A stretch of 64,000 bases of DNA from Blastomonas fulva (GTDB lineage Bacteria > Pseudomonadota > Alphaproteobacteria > Sphingomonadales > Sphingomonadaceae): assembly GCF_003431825.1 (NCBI RefSeq), contig NZ_CP020083.1, forward strand, positions 248,001-312,000, read 5' to 3'. The notes beneath the pieces are model-generated. The model ran no database searches. It had not been told where the DNA came from and saw only the letters and a list, made by a program, of their open reading frames with translations. A program made the translations under genes and the position numbers. The first letter of the stretch is position 1. Each line of letters begins with the position of its first letter. Positions 39,243-46,428 of this stretch are shown piece after piece.

Positions 39243-40283
39243 TCAGGACAAATCGGCGGCACTTTCGTCTTTGCCTGCCGCGCCAGACCCGGCAGTCTGA
39301 AATCGCTGGCGATATTCTGTCGGGGTGACACCGATCCGGCGCATAAAGGCGCGCCTCAGGGTCGTCGTTGATCCGAAGCCAGCGGCATACGCGATCGTCT
39401 TGAGCGGCGCGCTGCTGTCTTCCAGCAAACGCCGGGCAATATCGATCCTCGTCAGTTCGACATAGGTTGCCGCACTCGAACCCAGCTCGGCGTGAAATAG
39501 CCGTGATAGCTGGCGCGGTCCCAATCTCGCCACCTCGGCGAGCGCCTCAAGGGCCAGTTCCCCGCGGGGGTATTCTAGGATGTGCAGCTTGATCCGGTCG
39601 ATCGGACTGCTGGCGGCAGACTGAGCGGTCAGGGCATCGCTGAACTGCGACTGACCTCCCGGGCGTTTGAGAAATACGACGAGGCGGCGTGCCACCCAGA
39701 GCGCTAGCTCGCGGCCGTGGTCTTCTTCGATCAGGGCAAACGTCAGATCGATTGCGGCCGTCACCCCGGCTGAACTGAACACGGGTCCATCGCGGACGAA
39801 TATCCAGTCGGGCTCCACCTGGATGTCGGGAAATTCAGTCGCCAGTCGATCGGCATATTCCCAATGCGTCGTGGCACGGCGCCCTGCCAGCAATCCTGCA
39901 TGCGCGAGTAGGAAAGCGCCGGTACAGGTCGATCCATAGCGCCGAGAATGCCGCGCCTGATCCTGCAGCCATCGTCCCACTTGGCCACTAGGGCGCGCAG
40001 GTAGCCCATAAGGCCCGGTGACGATCAGCGTGTCGCAGTTCGGTGCAGCAGTGTCGATACTGGCATCAGCCACGTAATTCACGCCAGAAGCGGTGGCTGC
40101 AACGCCCCCATGCTCGGTAACGAGTTCGACGGTGTAATGCGGTCCTGACCGGATCTTGCAATTGGCTTCGAACAGCGCATCGCGTATGCCGGCAATTTCG
40201 AGCAGGTGCACCTTGGAGGGGGCAAAGATCGTGATATGAATTGCCTGTACTCCACTCAGTGACAGCACTAGGCCATGGCCCAT
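39243..40283 (-). CDS. GlxA-type regulator (DJ-1/PfpI plus AraC)
   Basis: A protein of about 346 residues combining a DJ-1/PfpI glutamine-amidotransferase-like domain (HITIFAPSKVHLLEIAG, and the nucleophile-elbow region SRRYGSTCTGAFLLAHAG) with a C-terminal AraC pair of helix-turn-helices (ALAEVARLGPRQLSRLF and KTIAYAAGFGSTTTLRRAF). GlxA-like regulators sense small nitrogen compounds or other ligands. I prefer the start at 40283 (MGHGLVLSLSG), which matches family length; an open frame continues upstream to 40478 without family features. No target gene is apparent beside it. Confidence 0.82.
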   Translation of the reverse strand: MGHGLVLSLSGVQAIHITIFAPSKVHLLEIAGIRDALFEANCKIRSGPHYTVELVTEHGGVAATASGVNYVADASIDTAAPNCDTLIVTGPYGLPARPSGQVGRWLQDQARHSRRYGSTCTGAFLLAHAGLLAGRRATTHWEYADRLATEFPDIQVEPDWIFVRDGPVFSSAGVTAAIDLTFALIEEDHGRELALWVARRLVVFLKRPGGQSQFSDALTAQSAASSPIDRIKLHILEYPRGELALEALAEVARLGPRQLSRLFHAELGSSAATYVELTRIDIARRLLEDSSAPLKTIAYAAGFGSTTTLRRAFMRRIGVTPTEYRQRFQTAGSGAAGKDESAADLS

Positions 40284-40570
40284 GTCGTATACGCCCCTGC
40301 GCGCCGAACACAAAGCGGGTCGCGAATGCGGGCAGCGGTCGCGTGCGACACTGTCGACCGCGCTGTTGCCAGGCGGCAGGATGATCCCCACATGCGCTGT
40401 GAAGCTGGCTAGCCTGTGAGATGTCTCCTGGCTGTCTGGCGGTGCTAGCATTCCAAGGGGCAGCGAAGACGCGGTCATTTAGTTTCGCAAGGTCAGATGG
40501 AGACCTGCGACCAGATACAATATGGGACCCGGTGGATGGTCAGTGCCCTATTCAACGAGGAGACGTTACG

Positions 40571-40834
40571 ATGGCGAACGGCTGGGCGCGCGACGGTGCG
40601 ATCCAAGACCAGATCGACGACACGGTGAAAGACGCGGTGCTCAGCGCACGGGCGCGATTGCCGATTGGCGAGGGCACCGAATATTGTGACGATTGCGGCG
40701 AGGAGATTCCGAAAGCGCGACGCGAGGCGCTGGCTGGCATTCGTACGTGCATCTCCTGCCAGTCGATACGAGACCGGCAGATGCGCACCGCAGGAATCAA
40801 CCGGAGAGGCAGTAAGGACAGTCAGTTGCGCTGA
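40571..40834 (+). CDS. DksA/TraR-family zinc-finger protein
   Basis: An 87-residue protein with a four-Cys zinc finger, Cys39-x2-Cys42 and Cys60-x2-Cys63 (YCDDCGEEIPKARR and RTCISCQ). It matches the short DksA/TraR family that binds the RNA polymerase secondary channel. It lacks the long coiled coil of full DksA and so resembles phage- or plasmid-borne TraR. The start ATGGCGAACGGC is preceded by AGGAGACG six bases upstream. Confidence 0.88.
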   Translation: MANGWARDGAIQDQIDDTVKDAVLSARARLPIGEGTEYCDDCGEEIPKARREALAGIRTCISCQSIRDRQMRTAGINRRGSKDSQLR

Positions 40835-41061
40835 TCGAGCAACGCGAACTGACCAAGAAGACCTGGCTGGCACCCGGGGCAACCGACCCAGGCCCAATCG
40901 TTCAGGGTTCCAAATTGAATCTGTGCTTGCGCCTGAAGCCCCCACACCCCTTCCCCGATAGCACATCGGCGGCACTTTTGACCACTTATGGCTTGAGGTT
41001 GACCGGCCCGACTAAACGCCCAATCGCTTGGTGGGCCGGTCTAGAGAGGGGTAAAAAAACT

Positions 41062-41457
41062 CTATCCGGGGATGTGGATCCCGCAAAGCTTGTTGCCGTC
41101 GGGATCGCGCACGTAAGTCAGGTGGATAGTTCCCATCGCGGACTCCCGCGGGCCAGGGGCGTCTTCGATTGACGTCCCGCCGTTGGCTACGGCTACATCA
41201 TGAAATTGCTGAACTTGCTCGGGCGAATTGCACGAGAAAGCAACGGTGCTCCCGTTCGCCACGGTGGCAGGTTCATCGTTGATCGGCTGGGTAACGATGA
41301 AGTTGGTTCCGCCCTGGTTCGGGTAGAAGAGGCGCGTATGTCCGCTTCCAGCGATGTTGATCATCGGCTCTGGCAAACCCAGAACACCCAAAACCGCGTT
41401 GTAGAACCGCCGCGATCGCTCGATGTCATTAGAGCCTACCATCGTGTGGAATAGCAA
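41062..41457 (-). CDS. VOC (glyoxalase-like) superfamily protein
   Basis: A protein of about 131 residues with the VOC beta-alpha-beta-beta-beta fold: LFHTMVGSNDIERSRRFYNAVLG, then VAFSCNSPEQVQQFHDVAV, then YVRDPDGNKLCGIHIPG. It may act as a lyase, dioxygenase-like enzyme or resistance-type binding protein; the substrate is unknown. I prefer the TTG start at 41457 because relatives begin at this LFHTMVG segment and GGGAGAG lies seven bases upstream. A longer open frame runs upstream without conserved features. Confidence 0.8.
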   Translation of the reverse strand: MLFHTMVGSNDIERSRRFYNAVLGVLGLPEPMINIAGSGHTRLFYPNQGGTNFIVTQPINDEPATVANGSTVAFSCNSPEQVQQFHDVAVANGGTSIEDAPGPRESAMGTIHLTYVRDPDGNKLCGIHIPG

Positions 41458-41987
41458 TTTCTCTCTCCCTATCGTTACGAGGACGCTTGTGGAGGCAGTG
41501 CGGGATCGGAGCAAGCGACGAGTTGCGTTCTCAGCCAATTTAGAAGGCCTATCCGGTCGCGCTCGGTTGGCCAGTCGGGGAAGCACCGGACGTCAGGTAT
41601 TGGCGAGCTCTGCCGTTTGACACCTTACGTCGGAACGGCAGGAAAGTCCCAATTTCAGGCATTCGCCGCACGGGTTTAAGGTTTTGGTCGGACGCGCGAA
41701 TTCCAAAGCCATTCAAACAATTTCGTGCTGAGCTTCGAGATCACCAATTCGTTCAGCACAGACGGCGTGAACAGCTCGTCCAAGCTCTTTCACACACGTG
41801 CCAAGCCATTTCAGCTCCTCATCAGTGATGCGATAGTGCTTTGAGTACCGGGCCTTCACGTAAGCCTCCTTGAGCTTCTCGAACCGGGCACGATCGACCC
41901 GAGAGTCGCGGGGCCATGCGTCAACTAGCCGCATGTCGATTCGCTCCGCCTGGGTTCGGAGAAAGCCGAGATTGTGAACATGTTGGG

Positions 41988-41999
41988 GTGGACGGCCCC
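41988..41999 (+). repeat. Left subterminal inverted repeat of the IS1111-type element
   Basis: Twelve bases that are the exact inverse of 43365-43376. Confidence 0.8.
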
Positions 42000-42058
42000 C
42001 AAACGGCATCAAATGTGCCAAGATTGAGTCGTTGAAAACCTCAAGAAGGAGACCGTCC

Positions 42059-43102
42059 GTGAACGATATTATCCGCATTGGGATGGACACGTCAAAGCAT
42101 GTGTTCCAGCTGCACGGTGTCGATGCTGCCGAAAGGCCTGTGCTGCGCAAAACTTTTCGCCGCAAAGAGATGATCGAGTTCTTCTCAAAGCTGCCACCAA
42201 CGCAAGTGGCGATCGAAGCATGTGGCGCTTCGCACAACTGGGGTCGGACGCTTACCGGCTTTGGGCACTCGGTGAAGTTGATTCCGCCTGCCTATATCAA
42301 GCCTTATATCAAGCGCGGCAAAAACGACGCAGCCGATGCAGAAGCGATCTGCGAGGCGATGAGCAGGCCTACAATGCGCTTCGTGCCGATCAAGTCGGCG
42401 GACAATCAGGCGGCCTTGATGCTGGTCACAATGCGCGACCGGTTGATCCGAACGCGCACTCAGCTCTGCAGCGCGATCCGCGGCCACGCTGCCGAGTTCG
42501 GGCTGATCGCTGGCTCCGGAACCTGCCGCGTGGAACCGCTCCTTGATCGTATCGCTGCCGATCCAGAAGTCCCGCATCTCGCGCGCGATCTGTTCGCAAT
42601 GCATGCCGAGGAGCTGGCACTGCTGCGGGCACGGATTAAGGAAGTCAACGGGAGGCTTGCTGAATGGCACCGCTCGAACGCGCGAAGTCGGCGGGTGGCT
42701 CAGATACCGGGTGTCGGAACACTTGGTGCGACATTGCTGGCACTAAAGACGCCGGCACCGGAAGACTTCCAGTCCGGTCGGGCGTTCGCCGCCTGGATCG
42801 GTCTGACGCCGCGTGATCACTCAACCGGCGGCCGGGTGAAGCTGGGCAGCATAACCCGTGCTGGCGACGCCCTGCTCAGACGAACACTCGTGGTCGGAGC
42901 TACAGCGCTGCTCCGCCATATCCGCAATGATCGAAGCAAGCATGCTTCGCCCTGGATCCTCGAGATGCTGAAGCGGAAACCGCCAAAGTTGGTCGCGGTC
43001 GCCTTGGCGAACAAGATGGCGCGCATCGCGTGGAAGCTCATGGTCACCAACCAGGATTACCAGGCACCTGCTGGAGCCACATCGCTGGCGAGAGCTGCAT
43101 GA
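42059..43102 (+). CDS. IS110/IS1111 DEDD transposase
   Basis: A 347-residue recombinase with a RuvC-like N-terminal domain. The acidic residues are recognisable in IGMDTSKHVF, VAIEACGASHNW and GKNDAADAEAI. The C-terminal Tnp20 domain carries the nucleophile region and QIPGVGTLGATLLAL, then AWIGLTPRDHSTGGRVKLG. I prefer the GTG start at 42059 because AGAAGGAGA lies just upstream and the next residues (NDIIRIGMDTSK) fit the family N-terminus; a TTG at 42032 would add nine residues. No frameshift is visible, so the element may be active. Confidence 0.92.
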   Translation: MNDIIRIGMDTSKHVFQLHGVDAAERPVLRKTFRRKEMIEFFSKLPPTQVAIEACGASHNWGRTLTGFGHSVKLIPPAYIKPYIKRGKNDAADAEAICEAMSRPTMRFVPIKSADNQAALMLVTMRDRLIRTRTQLCSAIRGHAAEFGLIAGSGTCRVEPLLDRIAADPEVPHLARDLFAMHAEELALLRARIKEVNGRLAEWHRSNARSRRVAQIPGVGTLGATLLALKTPAPEDFQSGRAFAAWIGLTPRDHSTGGRVKLGSITRAGDALLRRTLVVGATALLRHIRNDRSKHASPWILEMLKRKPPKLVAVALANKMARIAWKLMVTNQDYQAPAGATSLARAA

Positions 43103-43378
43103 AATCAGCCAGTCGCGGGGAGCGCAGCACGCGCTTCGTGCCAGGCCGATAACCGGAAACTTGCAAGAAGAAAGCAGATGGTGTGATCGATCGATCCAGA
43201 GCGCAAGAAACTCCGAACGCCGCATCGGCCCTAGAGGTCGCGTACGTGTTAGGAACTCGCGCCGCGGAATCCATCTTGGCCAGCGGTCATGTGAGGCTGC
43301 ACCAACAGGCCGGACATATGAACGCAAACCATCCGATCAGCTGCTGCTTGACCCTTGTAAGCGAGGGGCCGTCCACAT
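43103..43378 (+). ncRNA. Candidate guide (seek/bridge) RNA region of the IS1111-type element
   Basis: This 276-base segment between the transposase stop and the right end contains no supported gene, although several short frames are open. In IS110-family elements a non-coding RNA carried by the element pairs with target and donor DNA; for the IS1111 group it comes from the region downstream of the transposase. The assignment is by position and family knowledge. I could not identify the pairing loops by eye. Confidence 0.4.
43365..43376 (-). repeat. Right subterminal inverted repeat of the IS1111-type element
   Basis: Twelve bases that are the exact inverse of 41988-41999. Confidence 0.8.
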
Positions 43379-44101
43379 ATGCGGCGTGTAAAAGGTACAA
43401 ACCAGCAGCACGCAATGGTAGAGGCATTCAGAAGTTTGATGCAGGTCGAACGCTGCCTGCTTACTATAGCCCTTTTCGATCAAGAAATTGGCACTCTCGA
43501 ACCGCTTCATTGAGTTCGGAAACCATTCGTCAAAATACTCCCGCGCCATCGCCAGCGCCTGCTCGGGCGTCTTGGGCTTAGGCGTATGCAGTTCCCGATC
43601 ATCCGCCTCGTGCAGCGCGATGCCGTCCTTCGCCACATCCATGAAGAAATACCGCCCATGCGCGAGCCCGTCGTTCACCTCCTGAAGCGTGTGGACGATG
43701 AAATTCACCGGCGTATGCAAGGTCCGATCAATGGTAAGCTCACGGATCAGCCGGTCCTCGAGCTTCAGCCAGTAGTCGACCCGCTCGGTGAGCCGCTTGT
43801 CGTTGACGATGATCAGCAGATCGAAGTCGGAGCGATAGCCCTTGGCGGTATGCGGCTCATCGACCCAGCCGCCGCGCGCATAGCTGCCATAAAGGATCAG
43901 CTTCTCGATCCGGCCCTTCTTCTTCCACTGATGCGTGGCAAGCGCCAGGGCGTCCTCGAACTCCTCGAAAATGATCTGCTTCACGCGCTCAAGCTCGCGC
44001 TGCTTGTTGGCCGGAAGGTGATCGAGATCGGTTCGCATGGTCATCTCACTGTGTAAGTCTGGCTGCATAATGGCAAGCAAAGTCAGGATGAAAGCCGACC
44101 A

Positions 44102-45040
44102 TCACGTTGGCGGTGGCACCCTAAAATCCCAGACAGGGATGTTGAACGCCCGGGCCTTGTCGACGAGATTGTCCTGGATCCCGGTGCCCGAGAAGACGAC
44201 CAGTCCGACGGGCATCGCCTCGATCATGCGGTCGTTCCGCTTAAACGGTGCTGCCTTCTTGTGCCGGTTCCAGTCGGGCCGAAATGCAACCTGTGGCACC
44301 TTGCGGGTCTCGGCCCAGCAGGCAGCAGCGCGTTCGGCGCCGGTCGGGGTTGCCCCATGGAGCAGGACCATGTCGGGATGGCGCGCATGGATGCGATCCA
44401 GTGCTGCCCAGATATGCTGGTGATCGTTGCACGAAGGCCCGCCGCTGAACGCGACCCGGGTGCCCTGGGGCAGCAGCGCATTTGCCTTCTCGCGCAGGCG
44501 CTTGTCCAGGAAGTCGCGGCTGTCGATCATCGATGCGGTGAGGGTGCGATGGTTGATGCGTGAGCCGGTGCGCGGGGTCCAGGCCTTGCGCATGTGGGTG
44601 CGGAACTGTTCGGCGGCGGTATCGCGGAAGAATTCCATGGTGTCGCGGCGCTCTATCATACTGATGCCTTCGGCGATGGTGCGTTCCAGCTCGACCGAAC
44701 GAACCTCGCTGCCGTCCTGCTCGCGCTGGAGGGTGCGCTGATCCTGTTCGTTGCGATCGAGTTCGATCTCGACCCGTTCGGCAGCGCGGTGGAAGATGTT
44801 GACGAGGTTCCACAGCAGGTTTTCAAGATCGGGTTCGATCCGGGTGTCGATCAGGCTGGCGATGAGGCCATCGAACATGTCGGAGACGGCCCCGCTGGCG
44901 AGGCGTTCGTCGGGCAAGGGCCTGGGATCGGGTTCATCCTCGAACGGGCGATAGCCGTAAAGCTGCATTTCCTGGAGGAGCTGGGCGCTTGCCCCGGTCT
45001 GGGTGGCATCATCGCCTTCAAGGTCAGGATCGTGTGTCAT
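44102..45040 (-). CDS. DUF2493 (SLOG-like) domain protein
   Basis: A 312-residue protein. The N-terminal half is helical and charged (residues 20-175). The C-terminal half is a DUF2493 domain with a Rossmann-like nucleotide-binding fold: RVAFSGGPSCNDHQHIW, then MVLLHGATPTGAERAAACWAE, then VGLVVFSGTGIQDNLVDKA. DUF2493 proteins are related to SLOG and DprA-type folds that bind nucleotide-derived ligands, and they are frequent in plasmid and ICE backbones; no activity is established. The start MTHDPDLEGDD is chosen; an upstream open frame has no conserved content. It heads the 3' end of the leftward core block. Confidence 0.8.
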   Translation of the reverse strand: MTHDPDLEGDDATQTGASAQLLQEMQLYGYRPFEDEPDPRPLPDERLASGAVSDMFDGLIASLIDTRIEPDLENLLWNLVNIFHRAAERVEIELDRNEQDQRTLQREQDGSEVRSVELERTIAEGISMIERRDTMEFFRDTAAEQFRTHMRKAWTPRTGSRINHRTLTASMIDSRDFLDKRLREKANALLPQGTRVAFSGGPSCNDHQHIWAALDRIHARHPDMVLLHGATPTGAERAAACWAETRKVPQVAFRPDWNRHKKAAPFKRNDRMIEAMPVGLVVFSGTGIQDNLVDKARAFNIPVWDFRVPPPT

Positions 45041-45370
45041 GTCAAATAGTCCCGCTTGGTCAAAGCCGCGCCTCTCGCGGCCTTCGCAGCGACAAACAGC
45101 GACATCGGGGTGCGGACTTGCACCGGCGCGCACCGCGCGCAGGACGAAGCGCAGCGGAGGATGGCAGTGGACAGGCTATTTTGGCTCGCGATGCAAAGGG
45201 GCGCATGCCCCGGCGGAAAATAGCCTGGCCACGCCATTGCGTGTCTGCACCCTGTGGCGCAGTCGCCCCGAGCGAAGGCCAAAGGCGCAGCGTCCCTGCA
45301 TGCGGGTCTGTGTCGTCAGACAGATCCGTGACGGTTGCGCAGGCATCCCGCCCGGCACAGCAGGCGAAAT
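45041..45370. other. Non-coding gap with a long hairpin
   Basis: 330 bases between the Toprim stop and the DUF2493 start, both on the minus strand. It contains CAGGCTATTTT (45172-45182) exactly mirrored by AAAATAGCCTG (45217-45227), enclosing an inner hairpin GGGGC-GCAT-GCCCC (45199-45212). No U-rich tract follows on the minus strand, so it is not a simple terminator. It could be an RNA processing or regulatory element, or a protein-binding or replication-type site. Open frames here have no domain-like features. Confidence 0.45.
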
Positions 45371-46417
45371 TCAGCGGGATTGCAGATACTTCGCGACATC
45401 GGAGGTCTCGAGCATCGTCCCCAGTCTTGCCGTCAATGCGTCCAGACCGATGGCCATAAGATCGCTGTTGAAATCATCGCGCTGAGGCAACAGTGCAATC
45501 GCCTCGATATCTTGTTCACCTGCGCGACCAGCAAGCCTCACAAAGGCCCCCTCCCCTGCGGGATCGTTGTCGCAGGCGACATACAGCCGTTTGAGCCCAG
45601 CAGGAAATTCAAGAGCAGCAAGGTGCGCGGCGGACAATGCCGCGATCATCGGCATTCCAGGCATCGCCTGCCGCAGCGAGAGCATGGTCTCGATCCCCTC
45701 GCCCGCAGCCATGACCGGGCCTGTCTTGCCGAAACGGATGCCATGCCCCAACAGCTGGCCCATGGCGCGCCTGGGGGTTGCGACCGGTGCCTTGCCTGTC
45801 ATGTTCGGGTGCAACCAGGTGCGATGGACACCGGTGACGGCACCGGCTTCATCTGTGACGGCAGCAATCAGCGCGGGCCAGGCGGTGCGAACGTCTGGCG
45901 CATCGTCCGCACTGGGCCGGTAGAAGCAGCGGGCATGAAAACGCAGCCACTCGCATCCGGAAAGGTCGGTAATGCCGCGCCCCGCCAGATAGGCCGCAGC
46001 CGGACTTCCCCCAAAGGGCAGGGATCTGGTCCAAAGCCGCTGCGCAGCCTCAGGCGTACCGGCATTCGTTCTGGCGCGTCTGGTCCTCCCCGACGGATGC
46101 CCGGCTTTCAGCGGCAGGCTCAGAAATCTCCGCGCTTCCACTAGCGTGTCGCTGAACACCGGATGCCCGCACGAAGCAGCAATGATATCGAGCAAGTCGC
46201 CATGCTCGCCGCTTGCGGCATCGGTCCATTTACCAGCTGACGCGCGACCTTCGCCATGCCCTGTGAGCCGAACATAGAGACTGCGGCCAGGCGTATTGCG
46301 GACATCGCCGACCATCCAGTAATGTCCCTCGCGGCGACCGTTGGAAAGATAATGGCGGCACACCGCCTCGGCGTTCTCGGCCAAACGGCGCGCGATTTCG
46401 GATGGGGATTCGATCAT
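45371..46417 (-). CDS. Toprim-domain primase/helicase-like protein
   Basis: A 348-residue protein. The N-terminal part carries primase-like features without an obvious Cys-ligated zinc finger (SNGRREGHYWMVGDV, AGKWTDAASGEHGDLLDII). The C-terminal part is a Toprim domain with GPVMAAGEGIETMLSLRQAMP (catalytic Glu) and RLYVACDNDPAGEGAF (the DxD pair). Relatives are plasmid- and ICE-encoded. It could prime replication or act on element DNA. The next gene upstream, the large strawberry-notch protein, ends 11 bases before its start, so they are co-transcribed. The ATG at 46417 (MIESPSEIARRL) is chosen over longer frames. Confidence 0.82.
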   Translation of the reverse strand: MIESPSEIARRLAENAEAVCRHYLSNGRREGHYWMVGDVRNTPGRSLYVRLTGHGEGRASAGKWTDAASGEHGDLLDIIAASCGHPVFSDTLVEARRFLSLPLKAGHPSGRTRRARTNAGTPEAAQRLWTRSLPFGGSPAAAYLAGRGITDLSGCEWLRFHARCFYRPSADDAPDVRTAWPALIAAVTDEAGAVTGVHRTWLHPNMTGKAPVATPRRAMGQLLGHGIRFGKTGPVMAAGEGIETMLSLRQAMPGMPMIAALSAAHLAALEFPAGLKRLYVACDNDPAGEGAFVRLAGRAGEQDIEAIALLPQRDDFNSDLMAIGLDALTARLGTMLETSDVAKYLQSR

Positions 46418-46428
46418 GCGGGGCTCCT

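Larger units (their letters stand above)
41983..43378 (+). mobile_element. IS110-family element, IS1111 group
   Basis: A 1396-base element carrying one DEDD transposase. Subterminal inverted repeats GTGGACGGCCCC (41988-41999) and GGGGCCGTCCAC (43365-43376) match perfectly, sitting five and two bases inside the ends. This position inside the ends is characteristic of the IS1111 group. The boundaries were set by rejoining the interrupted NT-HEPN protein. The trinucleotide ATG is present on both sides, so the exact junction may shift by up to three bases. The 3' non-coding segment is long (276 bases), where IS1111 elements encode their guide RNA. Confidence 0.85.
41713..44044 (-). pseudogene. 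Nucleotidyltransferase-HEPN gene split by an IS1111-type element
   Basis: The 5' part (44044 down to 43379) encodes a polymerase-beta-type nucleotidyltransferase with LILYGSYARGG and SDFDLLIIV (the GS and DxD metal motif), followed by the start of a HEPN domain (SKQAAFDLHQTSECLYHCVLL). The 3' part (41979 down to 41713) holds the rest of the HEPN domain (FLRTQAERIDMRLVDAWPRD, ARYSKHYRITDEELKWLG). Removing the inserted DNA restores an unbroken frame of about 310 residues (TFYTPH joined to VHNLGFL). Fused NT-HEPN proteins are toxin-antitoxin-like or RNA/protein-modifying enzymes. The break inside HEPN should abolish that domain. Confidence 0.85.

Noticed and set aside
45003..46144. Several plus-strand frames around the Toprim gene
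   Set aside because: They conflict with the Toprim gene and the hairpin region; no domains.
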